Positions 1 to 8,185 of a stretch of 64,000 bases of DNA are shown piece after piece. The notes under the pieces are model-generated. The model made no database searches. It worked only from the letters and a program-made list of their open reading frames with translations, and had not been told where the DNA came from. This DNA comes from JBFMFB01 sp040752115 (GTDB lineage: Bacteria > Pseudomonadota > Gammaproteobacteria > Burkholderiales > Sulfuricellaceae), in contig JBFMFB010000007.1 of assembly GCA_040752115.1 (NCBI GenBank), positions 15,807 through 79,806 of the forward strand. The letters run 5' to 3'. Numbering within the stretch: position 1 is the first letter of the stretch; every line of letters starts with the position of its first letter. A program made the translations under genes and the position numbers.

Positions 1-893
1 TGCTCCACACCTCGGAGAAGGAAATCGGCCAGATCTATCTGCCCGCGATCAACTGGACGCTGCTGGCGGCGATCATCGCGCTGGTTCTGGGTTTCCAGTC
101 TTCCAGCAATCTGGCAGCTGCTTACGGCATCGCCGTAACCGGCACCATGGCGATCGACACCATCCTGGCGGTAGTGGTTGCAGTCACCGTATGGAAGTGG
201 AGCAAGCTGTTTGGCGGTCTGGTCATCGCCTTTTTCCTGGTCATCGATTTGTCCTTTTTCGGCGCCAACGCCCTGAAAATCCTCCAGGGCGGCTGGTTTC
301 CCCTGGCGGTTGGCATGGCCGTCTTTACCCTGCTTTCCACCTGGAAGCGCGGGCGCGAAATCCTGATGGACCGCCTCCAGACCGGCGCCATCGCGCTCGA
401 ACCTTTCCTTTCCGGCATCGCCAGCCACCCGCCAACCCGCGTCCCCGGCACGGCAGTATTTCTCACCGCCAGCCGCGAAGGCGTGCCCCACGCGATGCTG
501 CACAACCTTGCCCACAACAAGGTGCTGCACGAGCGCGTCGCGCTGCTTACGGTGACCACACGGGACATTCCCTGGGTGCCGGAAGCGGAGCGGGTCCAGG
601 TCGAACCGCTGGGCGGCGAATTTTACCGGATCGTGGTTACCTACGGCTTCAAGGACGAGCCGGACATCCCTGCAGCGCTGGAACTCTGCAAGCCGTTCGG
701 CCTCGAATTCAGCATGCTCGAGACTTCATTCTTCCTCAGCCGCGAAACCCTCATCGCCACTATTGCCCCCGGCATGGCGCTGTGGCGCGAGAAACTGTTC
801 GTCAGCATGATGCGCAACGCGGGCAGCGCTACCGCATTCTTCAAAATCCCGACCAACCGGGTGGTCGAACTCGGCACGCAGATCGAGCTTTGA
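1..893 (+). CDS. kup: Kup low-affinity potassium transporter, C-terminal part (5' truncated by window edge)
   Basis: This is the 3' portion of a K+ uptake permease of the KUP/HAK/KT family, an inner-membrane protein that takes up potassium, probably with protons. The open frame runs from base 3 and begins with HTSEKEIGQIYLPAINW, a family-typical segment just before the last transmembrane helices. Hydrophobic stretches follow (LLAAIIALVLGF, then TILAVVVAVTVW, VIAFFLVIDLSFF and WFPLAVGMAVFTLL). After these comes the long cytoplasmic C-terminal domain, with the familiar pattern RVPGTAVFLT followed by HNLAHNKVLHERVALLTV. The stop is TGA at 891-893. The beginning of the gene lies outside the window. 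The next gene is 180 bp downstream and is separated from it by an inverted-repeat element. Confidence 0.95.
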   Translation, partial: LHTSEKEIGQIYLPAINWTLLAAIIALVLGFQSSSNLAAAYGIAVTGTMAIDTILAVVVAVTVWKWSKLFGGLVIAFFLVIDLSFFGANALKILQGGWFPLAVGMAVFTLLSTWKRGREILMDRLQTGAIALEPFLSGIASHPPTRVPGTAVFLTASREGVPHAMLHNLAHNKVLHERVALLTVTTRDIPWVPEAERVQVEPLGGEFYRIVVTYGFKDEPDIPAALELCKPFGLEFSMLETSFFLSRETLIATIAPGMALWREKLFVSMMRNAGSATAFFKIPTNRVVELGTQIEL

Positions 894-911
894 TGCTCAA
901 AAACCAAATTC

Positions 912-1045
912 AGCCACGAATGAACACGAATGTTCCCGAATAATCCGCCGATTACAGCAGCCGTCCCGATCACCAGAGAAGGCGGGCCGTGGTTTTTGGT
1001 CAGAGCTTGTTTTTAATTCATGTAAATTCGTGCCCATTCGTGGCT
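912..1045. repeat. Inverted-repeat element, family A (copy 1)
   Basis: The left arm (912-931) and right arm (1026-1045) are reverse complements at 18 of 20 positions. Both arms are built from the octamer CACGAATG repeated with small spacers. About 94 bp of unrelated sequence lies between them. The same arm sequence recurs at 34622-34752 (both arms) and 37498-37530 (right arm only). It fills the gap between kup and the glcF-like gene. Confidence 0.85.
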
Positions 1046-1075
1046 AACAGCGATTCTTAGGCCAGTTTTTTACCC

Positions 1076-2290
1076 TTGTTCCGCCGCGCTCCCTCCCTGC
1101 CCCCAAACCCCGACCTGCTCGAAGAAGCGGGCCGTTGCGTGGCCTGCGGGCTGTGTTTGCCGCACTGCCCGACCTACCGCAAGACGCTGAACGAAGCGGA
1201 TTCGCCGCGGGGCCGCATCGCACTGATGCGCGGCGTGCTGGAGGGGCGCGTTCCGCTCAACGAGCGTCTCGTTGGCCACCTGGATCTGTGCCTCGGCTGC
1301 CGCGCCTGCGAAAACGCCTGCCCCTCCCGCGTGGAATACGGCAAGCTGGCGGACGGCATGCGCGAGATCATCGAGCCCCGCCGTCGCCGTCCGCTTCTGC
1401 GGAAGCTGACGCGCCAAGCCTTGCTGGCCGGGGCGGCGCGGCCGGCGTGGCTGAAACTGGGAGGCTATCTGCTGCGCGGCTGGCAAGGGGTTGCCGGCCG
1501 CAGAGGGTTGCCTGAAATCAGGCCGTTTCGGCATGGGCGCACCGTGTACCCGGCGGCCGGGCAGCCGCGCGGCGAGATCGGCCTGTTTCTGGGGTGCGTG
1601 GCGCGGCTGACCGACGCCGAAACGCTCGCATCGGCGATCTACGTGCTCAACCGGCTGGGCTACACGGTGCACGTGCCGCCTGGTCAGACCTGCTGCGGCG
1701 CGTTGCATCTGCACGAGGGCGCACCCGAGAAAGCGCGGCTGCTGCAGCAGCAGAACCTTCTTGCCTTCCGCGGACTCGAACTGACAGCCGTGGTTCATGC
1801 CGCATCGGCCTGCGGCGCGACCTTGCGGGATAGTGCCGGCGACGGAGGAGCATTCCCCGCGCCGGTGCGGGAAATCTGCGATTTCCTGCATCGGGCCGAA
1901 GGCTGGGAAGGGGTGCGGATCGCGCCGCTGGAGGCGGTCGTCGCCGTGCATGAACCGTGTAGCCTGCGCAACGTGCTGCATGGGGAAAAGGCGCCCTACG
2001 GCTTGCTTGCGCGCATCCCCGGCGCAACGGTCATTCCCCTTCCGGGTAATGACCAGTGCTGCGGCGCGGGCGGGTTGTACCGGCTGGAGCAGCCGGAAAT
2101 GGCAGATACATTGCTGCGCGATAAAATCGAGGCGGTGAAGGCAAGCGGTGCGAGCATTGCCGCCACCACCAACCCGGGCTGCGCCATGCACCTTGCCGCT
2201 GGACTGCGGGCCGCGGGCATGACGACGGGCATGCGACACCCGGTTACCTTGCTGGCAAGGCAGATGGGAATGGAAATCTTGCCGAAATAG
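1076..2290 (+). CDS. glcF: GlcF-like iron-sulfur protein (glycolate oxidase Fe-S subunit family)
   Basis: The protein has 404 residues. Two ferredoxin-type 4Fe-4S motifs are near the N-terminus: CVACGLCLPHCP at about residues 21-32 and CLGCRACENACP at about 72-83. Two cysteine-rich CCG domains follow, around TCCGALH and QCCGAGG, with CSLRN and CAMHL partner motifs. This is the architecture of GlcF, which passes electrons from the flavoprotein GlcD/GlcE subunits of glycolate oxidase to the membrane. The start used is TTG at 1076 and no strong ribosome-binding site is visible, so a slightly later start is possible. No glcD or glcE is adjacent, so the partner dehydrogenase is unknown. A phosphoglycolate phosphatase (gph) lies far away at 43.7 kb. 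Family membership is secure; the glycolate role is inferred. Confidence 0.8.
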   Translation: MFRRAPSLPPNPDLLEEAGRCVACGLCLPHCPTYRKTLNEADSPRGRIALMRGVLEGRVPLNERLVGHLDLCLGCRACENACPSRVEYGKLADGMREIIEPRRRRPLLRKLTRQALLAGAARPAWLKLGGYLLRGWQGVAGRRGLPEIRPFRHGRTVYPAAGQPRGEIGLFLGCVARLTDAETLASAIYVLNRLGYTVHVPPGQTCCGALHLHEGAPEKARLLQQQNLLAFRGLELTAVVHAASACGATLRDSAGDGGAFPAPVREICDFLHRAEGWEGVRIAPLEAVVAVHEPCSLRNVLHGEKAPYGLLARIPGATVIPLPGNDQCCGAGGLYRLEQPEMADTLLRDKIEAVKASGASIAATTNPGCAMHLAAGLRAAGMTTGMRHPVTLLARQMGMEILPK

Positions 2291-2294
2291 GCTT

Positions 2295-5180
2295 TTAATC
2301 GCCATCCAGGCGCTGGGGCACGGCGATTCCGTATCCTTGGGCGAAATTCACACCGATCGTTCTCAGCCTTTCCAGAATCGCGTCGTTTTCGACAAATTCC
2401 GCGATCGTGCTTATCCCCATGACCTGGCCGATTCGGCTTATGGCCTCCACCATGGCATGGTCGATCGGATCGCGCTCGATATCCTTGACGAAGCCTCCGT
2501 CAATTTTGAGGTAATCCACCGGCAGCGTCTTCAAATAGGCGAAGGAAGACAGCCCGCTGCCGAAATCGTCGAGGGCGAAACTGCAGCCCCGTTTCTTGAG
2601 CACGTTGATAAACCTGAGCGCCCCGCCAAGATTGGCGATGGCTGCGGTTTCCGTAATCTCGAAGCAGATTTTCTCCGGCGGGATGCCGGTTTTGCCAAAC
2701 TGGGCCATAACGAACTCGACCAGCTTTTCATCGCTTAAAGAATGTCCGGAAAGGTTGATGGAAAACAGCCCGGTACAGACATGATCGGCCTGGTGTTTTT
2801 TTAGCCACTCAAACACCCGCTGGATCACCCACCGGTCTACGGCGGGCATCAAGCCGTAACGCTCGGCGGCGGGAAGAAATGCCGCCGGCGCGATGATGTC
2901 GCCTGAATCCCCTACCATCCGCAGCAGAATCTCGCAATGGGCCGGCCCACGGTCGTGGCCACAGATGGGTTTGATCGCCTGATAATAGAGCGCGAGATGG
3001 TTTTCTTCGATGGCCTTGGTGATGCGGGAAACCCATTGCATCTCGCCATGCTGCCGCTCCATGTCAAAGTTGCCCGCCTCATATACGTGCACCCTGTTTC
3101 GCCCCGCTTCTTTCGCCGCATAACAGGCTACATCCGCCTTGCTCAACACGTCGGCAAGCTGATGGCTGCCGGCATGAATGCTCACCACCCCGATGCTGAC
3201 GCCGATTGCGAAAGATTTGTCGCGCCAGGAAAACCGGTAATCCTGCACCGCATTTCGAATCTCGTTGGCAATCCTTCGCGCCTGGCCAATGGGGCAGTTC
3301 AGGAGAAGCACGCCGAACTCGTCGCCCCCCAGCCGCGCCAGCATATCGCTTTCGCGCATTTTTCCCTGCAGCAGAATGCCAAGCTGCTTCAGCAGTTCGT
3401 CCCCGGCCATATGGCCGCAAGTGTCGTTCACCACCTTGAACTGGTCCAAATCCAGATATAGCAGTGCATGCTGCTGGTTGTCCTCAAGAGCACCCGCAAT
3501 TAGGTGGTTAAGGCGATTCTCGAACGCAAAGCGGTTGGAAAGACCGGTAAGCATGTCGTGATTCGCCTGCCAGGAAAGCCGCTTGGCCAGCGTTCGCGCC
3601 TTGCTTACGTCGTGGAAAACCATGACGACGCCAATGATTTCTCCAGTGCGGTTTCGTATCGGCGCCGCCGAATCTTCGATGGCGACCTCCCGTCCTTCGC
3701 GGTTTATCAATAGCGTATGGTTCGCAAGACCTACTACCCGTCCCTCCCGCAAGCATTTTTCCACGGGATTTTCGACAGGATTCCGCGTATGTTCGTTGAT
3801 GATCCTGAACACTTCGGGCAACGGCAGCCCGGATGCTTCTTCTGTGTGCCAGCCGGTCAATTCCTCGGCGACAAGGTTCAGATATTCGACCCGCCCCCTG
3901 GCATCGGTCGTGATAACAGCGTCGCCGATCGATGCCAAGGTAACCTGCGCACGCTCCTTTTCCTCGAAGAGCGCCTCCTCATTCCGCTTCTGGAGCGTGA
4001 TGTCTCGGATGATGCTAATTGCGCCGATATGCCTGCCGTCTTCGTCGTAGAGCGGGGATACGCTCGCCGCGACGTCAAGAATCGCGCCATCTTTCGCGAT
4101 GCGCCTGGCTTCGATGAAAACGGATTCCGGTGTTTTAACCCGCGTCAGCGCCTCGTCGTGGCCATCGGTCCCGCTCTCCGGCGGGCGCAGCATGGCGGCG
4201 GACATGCCGATCGCCTCCTCCGGCAGATAGCCGAACATCCGGGCCGCCGCATTATTCCAGCTTGTGATTACATCATTGCAATCCCGGGTAATGATGGCTT
4301 CGCTGGACTGTTCCACGATGGCGGCCAGCATCCTGTTTCTCGATGCATTCGTGCGGATTTCTTCGGTCATGGCCTCGGCAAGCGCGCTGGCCCGCTGTTG
4401 CAGCTCGCTGTTTGCTTTTTCCAGCTGCTTGACCATGTTCGCACTCTGGTCCGCCAGCCGCGCATCAAAAATCGAAGCGGCCAGGGTCAACACGAGAATC
4501 AGGAACGATGCTGTCCCCACCAGCGCTGCCAGCCAACCAGGATCTATTCCCTGGGGACTCGCGCTGCAAATGCTGCCTGGCGCAAAGATGGCAGCTGCCA
4601 TCCCCGTGTAATGCATGCCGGCGATCGCCGCTCCCATCGCGATCGCGCTTCCCAGCTTTTGCCCGATAAACGCCGACGCCCCGTAAGGTGATCGCAGCCT
4701 GAAAGCAATCCGTAGCGCAACCAGGGAAGCCCCGATGGCGATGGCGACGGAGAGCGCAAAAAGCCACGGATCATAGTGTATCGGCGGCTGCATTTTCATG
4801 GCGGCCATGCCGGTGTAATGCATTGTCGCGATACCAGCACCCATCAGGACGGCACTAGCCAGCAGCGTCGGCGTATCCTGATTGCCGCGCTGCACGACCA
4901 GCAAGGCCAGACCGGACGCGGCCACCGCAACCACCATCGAGGCCAGCGTCAGCGGAATGTCGTAAGCCAGGGGAATGGGGAGGTGAAAGGCCAGCATGCC
5001 GATGAAATGCATGGACCAAATGCCTGTACCCATCGCAAAGGAACCGCCGACAAGCCAATATCTCTTCGCCCGCGCGGTCGAGAACGCTACCCGGCTGGCC
5101 AGATCAAGAGCGGTGTATGACGCCAGGATCGCGATGCCGATGGAAAGCGCGACAAGCCAGGCGTTATAAGTCGAAGCCAT
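2295..5180 (-). CDS. MHYT-PAS-GGDEF-EAL cyclic-di-GMP signalling protein
   Basis: This is a 961-residue membrane sensor protein. The N-terminal seven-helix MHYT domain carries MHFIGM at residues 57-62 and two later MHYTGM repeats (around 119 and 188), which are proposed to bind metal and sense oxygen, CO or NO. A coiled segment rich in Glu/Ala follows, then two PAS/PAC modules (about 285-415 and 415-540). The diguanylate cyclase domain has an intact RLGGDEF near residue 618 and a product-inhibition I-site RESD five residues upstream of GGDEF. The phosphodiesterase domain reads CEILLRM where EAL is usual (about residue 750), keeps DDFGSGLSS (about 869) and ends near QGYGIA. Both synthesis and hydrolysis of c-di-GMP are plausible. 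It is monocistronic, convergent with the glcF-like gene and only 4 bp from its stop. Confidence 0.93.
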   Translation of the reverse strand: MASTYNAWLVALSIGIAILASYTALDLASRVAFSTARAKRYWLVGGSFAMGTGIWSMHFIGMLAFHLPIPLAYDIPLTLASMVVAVAASGLALLVVQRGNQDTPTLLASAVLMGAGIATMHYTGMAAMKMQPPIHYDPWLFALSVAIAIGASLVALRIAFRLRSPYGASAFIGQKLGSAIAMGAAIAGMHYTGMAAAIFAPGSICSASPQGIDPGWLAALVGTASFLILVLTLAASIFDARLADQSANMVKQLEKANSELQQRASALAEAMTEEIRTNASRNRMLAAIVEQSSEAIITRDCNDVITSWNNAAARMFGYLPEEAIGMSAAMLRPPESGTDGHDEALTRVKTPESVFIEARRIAKDGAILDVAASVSPLYDEDGRHIGAISIIRDITLQKRNEEALFEEKERAQVTLASIGDAVITTDARGRVEYLNLVAEELTGWHTEEASGLPLPEVFRIINEHTRNPVENPVEKCLREGRVVGLANHTLLINREGREVAIEDSAAPIRNRTGEIIGVVMVFHDVSKARTLAKRLSWQANHDMLTGLSNRFAFENRLNHLIAGALEDNQQHALLYLDLDQFKVVNDTCGHMAGDELLKQLGILLQGKMRESDMLARLGGDEFGVLLLNCPIGQARRIANEIRNAVQDYRFSWRDKSFAIGVSIGVVSIHAGSHQLADVLSKADVACYAAKEAGRNRVHVYEAGNFDMERQHGEMQWVSRITKAIEENHLALYYQAIKPICGHDRGPAHCEILLRMVGDSGDIIAPAAFLPAAERYGLMPAVDRWVIQRVFEWLKKHQADHVCTGLFSINLSGHSLSDEKLVEFVMAQFGKTGIPPEKICFEITETAAIANLGGALRFINVLKKRGCSFALDDFGSGLSSFAYLKTLPVDYLKIDGGFVKDIERDPIDHAMVEAISRIGQVMGISTIAEFVENDAILERLRTIGVNFAQGYGIAVPQRLDGD

Positions 5181-5440
5181 AGGTTTTTATTTCTGCTTGA
5201 TTTGTCTTTCTGGTACGCGAATTACGTTGACTTTTTGCAGGAATATAAAGATGCATCAAATTGTATACATAAAAACCTTGTCAACCTAGGGGTTTAATTT
5301 CGCAAAACAAAATGTTTGCGTCATTTGCGGTACCGTACCGATAATAAAATCCGCTCGCGGAAGAAGAGCCAGCAAGGCACTTAGGAACATCAGGCCGTTA
5401 CGTATGTTTTTTTCGGTTTTTTCAGGTGGAGCCATTAAAA

Positions 5441-6067
5441 ATGCCCAACCTTGATAAACTCATCGTCGAGTTCGATAAAGGCTTGCGCACCTTGTTTGCG
5501 CCGGCGCGCACGGTGCGTTCCGTGCCGGGAAGAGACCTGCCGGAAGCGGAAATGAGCGCAGAGGAAAAACGGCTGGCGGCGGCGCTGATGCGGGTCAACC
5601 ATAGCGGGGAAATCTGTGCCCAAGCGCTCTATCAGGGCCAGGCGTTGACCGCGCGCGCACCGGAGCTCCAGGCCGTGCTGAAACGGGCGGCGCAGGAAGA
5701 AACCGAGCACCTCGCCTGGTGCGAGCAGCGCATTGAAGCGCTGGGCGGACACAAAAGCCTGCTCAACCCGCTGTTCTATACCGGCGCGCTCGCGCTCGGG
5801 GCGCTCGCTGGTTCGCTGGGAGACAAGTGGAGCCTGGGGTTCCTGGCGGAAACCGAATACCAGGTGGAGCATCATCTGAAAGGCCATCTCGCGCGTCTGC
5901 CGCAGCAGGACCAGAAAAGCCGCGCCATTCTGGAGCAGATGAAGGAAGACGAGGTGAAGCACGCCGCCACCGCCATGGAAAGCGGCGGCGCGCCGCTGCC
6001 GGCGCCGGTGGTGCTGGCGATGAAGCTGACGGCGAAGGTGATGACCGAAACCACCTACCACATTTGA
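5441..6067 (+). CDS. coq7: Demethoxyubiquinone hydroxylase (Coq7/UbiF-type)
   Basis: This di-iron monooxygenase of ubiquinone biosynthesis hydroxylates 2-polyprenyl-3-methyl-6-methoxy-1,4-benzoquinol. The ATG at 5441 is chosen because AGGTGGA lies about ten bases upstream; the upstream in-frame GTG at 5426 would overlap that site. The 208-residue product has the two carboxylate/His ligand repeats of the family: NHSGEICAQ with a following EETEHLAWC, and TEYQVEHHL with a following KEDEVKHA. A hydrophobic stretch (LALGALAGSLGDKWSLGFL) between the repeats fits membrane association. The N-terminal extension beginning MPNLDKLI is typical of the bacterial Coq7 branch. It is a single gene, with a repeat element directly downstream. 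Confidence 0.95.
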   Translation: MPNLDKLIVEFDKGLRTLFAPARTVRSVPGRDLPEAEMSAEEKRLAAALMRVNHSGEICAQALYQGQALTARAPELQAVLKRAAQEETEHLAWCEQRIEALGGHKSLLNPLFYTGALALGALAGSLGDKWSLGFLAETEYQVEHHLKGHLARLPQQDQKSRAILEQMKEDEVKHAATAMESGGAPLPAPVVLAMKLTAKVMTETTYHI

Positions 6068-6084
6068 ACCCAGATTATCCATTA

Positions 6085-6229
6085 GGGAAGCTCTGAAAAA
6101 GTAGCTGCGCGGGCGAATCGCTGCGTTGCGCGGTGCTCGCTCCCTCGCCTATCCTTTAGATATGTCTCGGTCGCTGTGCGCCGGGCGCCTTGCGCTTCAT
6201 CCCGCTCGCGCACTTTTTCAGAGCTTCCT
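6085..6229. repeat. MITE-like inverted-repeat element, family C
   Basis: The 18-base left arm (6085-6102, around GGAAGCTCTGAAAAAGT) and right arm (6212-6229) are reverse complements at 17 of 18 positions. They enclose about 109 bp that contains further self-complementary GC-rich blocks. No reading frame of note lies inside. The size and the terminal symmetry resemble a small non-autonomous element. Confidence 0.75.
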
Positions 6230-6238
6230 TAGGTGGCA

Positions 6239-6267
6239 CTTTGCGCCTCCGTGCCCCTGCGGTTCAA
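6239..6267. repeat. Half copy of repeat family B
   Basis: The segment reads CGCCTCCGTGCCCCTGCGGT with short flanks. It resembles one arm of the inverted-repeat element at 44440-44567 (arm beginning ACCGCAGAGA), here without its partner arm. It lies between the family C element and the downstream minus-strand gene, making a nest of repeats. Confidence 0.45.
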
Positions 6268-6282
6268 TGGAGTTTTTCGGGT

Positions 6283-7056
6283 TTATCGCCGGCCCGAGGC
6301 CGCCCGTATTTCCCGCAGCATCGGCACCGCCAGCCCCGCTTCGTCGGCGAAGGCGAGGTTGCGCGCCAGACGGATCGGCGCGCTGCGCCCGGTGCAGCCG
6401 TGGCCGGGCTTGGCTTCGATGGCCTCGGCCATCCCCGCGATCAGCTTTTCCCGGTCGAGCGCGCGTCCCGTCAGCCATTCCTGGATGTCCAGCACCTCGT
6501 TTGCCACAGTGAGGGCAAGGTCGTGGTGATTAGCCCACAGCTCGCCGGTGGTGCCGCCGACCTTCAGCCCGGCAATGTTGGTGGTGAGAATGAACAGATT
6601 CTTGCGCACCAGCTCAAACAGCAGCTCATCGGCGCTGCCAAGCGGACGGGCGGGAAGATCGACGGCTGCGAGCCCGCACAGCACCGCTTCTGCCGCCGGG
6701 CCGAACACCGGCGAGGCGATCAGCGCATTGGCCTCGACGCCCTTTTTCTTCTCGAACCACACCACGCACACGGTCGGATTCCCGATGCCGTGCCGCTGCC
6801 AGTCGCGCGGCAGCAGCTCGTTCTGCAGCAGCCCGGCGCGGCCTTTCCAGGAAGGGGGCAGGGCCGCCAGCACGCCATGGAGATCGCCTTCGGCCACGGC
6901 GACCAGCACCAGCGCCGGCTCGGGATGGCGGGAAGCGATCCGGTCCATGTCATCGCCGCGGTTGACCGGCACCACGGTGTAGCCCGCGCGCAGAAAACCG
7001 CCGGCGAAGACCCGCCCGAGCTGGCCCAGGCCGATGATGACGATTTCTTGTCGCAT
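6283..7056 (-). CDS. Ketopantoate reductase-like NAD(P)-binding protein
   Basis: The protein has 257 residues. It opens with a Rossmann dinucleotide-binding motif, IVIIGLGQLGRVFAGG at about residues 5-20, followed by a beta-alpha-beta fold ending in VVPVNRG. The middle part (LLQNELLPRDW, then TVCVVWFEKKKG) has the spacing of 2-dehydropantoate 2-reductase/ApbA-like proteins. The C-terminal helical half contains a conserved-looking NIAGLKVGGTTGELW block. The family's usual catalytic Lys/Glu residues cannot be assigned with confidence, so a pantothenate role should not be assumed. It is a stand-alone gene on the minus strand, flanked by repeats downstream and by a palindrome-bearing 283-bp gap upstream. 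Confidence 0.6.
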   Translation of the reverse strand: MRQEIVIIGLGQLGRVFAGGFLRAGYTVVPVNRGDDMDRIASRHPEPALVLVAVAEGDLHGVLAALPPSWKGRAGLLQNELLPRDWQRHGIGNPTVCVVWFEKKKGVEANALIASPVFGPAAEAVLCGLAAVDLPARPLGSADELLFELVRKNLFILTTNIAGLKVGGTTGELWANHHDLALTVANEVLDIQEWLTGRALDREKLIAGMAEAIEAKPGHGCTGRSAPIRLARNLAFADEAGLAVPMLREIRAASGRR

Positions 7057-7161
7057 GATTTACCGACAGTGTCCGGGAATTTGGTCGAATGGATTCAATT
7101 GATTAACAGGGTGTTGAAAAACTACTGCGAGGGCAATGCGTGATTGTATCACACATTAGTA

Positions 7162-7186
7162 ACCGTTTGATCGAACGGTGTTTTTT
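7162..7186 (+). promoter_or_regulatory. 18-bp palindrome followed by a T-run in the gap before uppP
   Basis: ACCGTTTGATCGAACGGT (7162-7179) is an almost perfect palindrome with a GATC centre, followed by GTTTTTTC. It could be an operator between the two divergent genes. It also has the shape of a weak intrinsic terminator, although no plus-strand gene ends just upstream. The rest of the 7057-7340 gap holds a partial dispersed-repeat motif (GTGTTGAAAAACTACTGCG at about 7092-7110) and no gene. Confidence 0.35.
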
Positions 7187-7340
7187 CAAAGATGGCTAGG
7201 CGCAGAATGCGTCTTGGCGTGGCCGGAGCTGTCTCTTCATCCAGCGAGGGCAAACCTTATGGCAAAAAGATAGCGCCCTCTATTGCAGTCCGTCCGGGTT
7301 GAGCAGGGGGTGGTACAATGGCCGCTTTTTACGCCTCCCC

Positions 7341-8162
7341 ATGGATATCCTGCTACTCAAAGCCCTGATTCTCGGCATCGTCGAGGGCCTGACCGAGTTT
7401 CTCCCCATTTCCAGCACCGGTCACCTGATCCTGGTCGGCGATTTGCTCGACTTCAACGACGACAAGGGCAAGGCATTCGAAATCATCATCCAGTTTGCGG
7501 CGATTCTGGCGGTGTGCTGGGAATACCGGGCGCGGCTGGGGGGGGTGGTGTCCCGACTGGGCACGGACGAGGCCGCGCGGCGCTTCGTGGCGAACCTGCT
7601 GATCGCATTCCTACCCGCCGCTTTCCTTGGCCTGCTGTTTGCCAGCAGGATCAAGCATTATCTGTTCAAGCCGGTGCCGGTGGCGCTGGCGTTCATCGTC
7701 GGCGGGCTGCTGATCTTGTGGGCCGAGCGCCGCCGCCATGTCGTCCGCATTCAGGAGGTGGACGACATGCGCTGGCAGGACGCGCTGAAAATCGGCCTGG
7801 CGCAGGCGCTGGCGCTGATTCCCGGCACCTCGCGCTCCGGCGCCACGATCATTGGCGGCCTGTTTTTCGGCTTGAGCCGCCGCGCGGCGACCGAGTTCTC
7901 GTTCTTCCTCGCGATCCCGACGCTGTTTGCGGCGACGGCCTACGAAGTGGTGAAATACCGCCATCTGCTGCATGTCGATGACGTGGGGATGTTTGCGGTG
8001 GGATTCGCAGCCTCCTTCATCAGCGCGTTTCTGGCGGTACGGGGCTTGCTGCGCTTCATTTCGCGCCACGATTTTTCGGCATTCGCCTGGTACCGCATCG
8101 TCTTCGGCGGGGTGGTGCTGGCAACGGCTTATAGCGGCCTGGTCACCTGGTCGGCGGGATGA
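7341..8162 (+). CDS. uppP: Undecaprenyl-diphosphatase UppP/BacA
   Basis: This integral membrane phosphatase converts undecaprenyl diphosphate to the monophosphate carrier used for peptidoglycan and other envelope polymers; overproduction confers bacitracin resistance in other bacteria. The 273-residue protein starts at the ATG at 7341 (MDILLLKALILG), which fits family N-termini better than the upstream in-frame GTG at 7299. The signature EGLTEFLPISSTGHLIL lies at about residues 15-31. The second signature, PGTSRSGATIIGG, lies at about 160-172. Several membrane helices are evident, including AFLPAAFLGLLFA and FFLAIPTLFAATAYEV. It is monocistronic and converges on the chpA gene, 23 bp away. Confidence 0.96.
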   Translation: MDILLLKALILGIVEGLTEFLPISSTGHLILVGDLLDFNDDKGKAFEIIIQFAAILAVCWEYRARLGGVVSRLGTDEAARRFVANLLIAFLPAAFLGLLFASRIKHYLFKPVPVALAFIVGGLLILWAERRRHVVRIQEVDDMRWQDALKIGLAQALALIPGTSRSGATIIGGLFFGLSRRAATEFSFFLAIPTLFAATAYEVVKYRHLLHVDDVGMFAVGFAASFISAFLAVRGLLRFISRHDFSAFAWYRIVFGGVVLATAYSGLVTWSAG

Positions 8163-8185
8163 CGAAAGGCGCCCGAGGCGCCGGA

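Noticed and set aside
1070..2305. 411-residue minus-strand open frame opposite the glcF-like gene
   Set aside because: It is a shadow of a G+C-rich gene. The plus strand has clear Fe-S motifs, whereas this frame has no recognisable domain.
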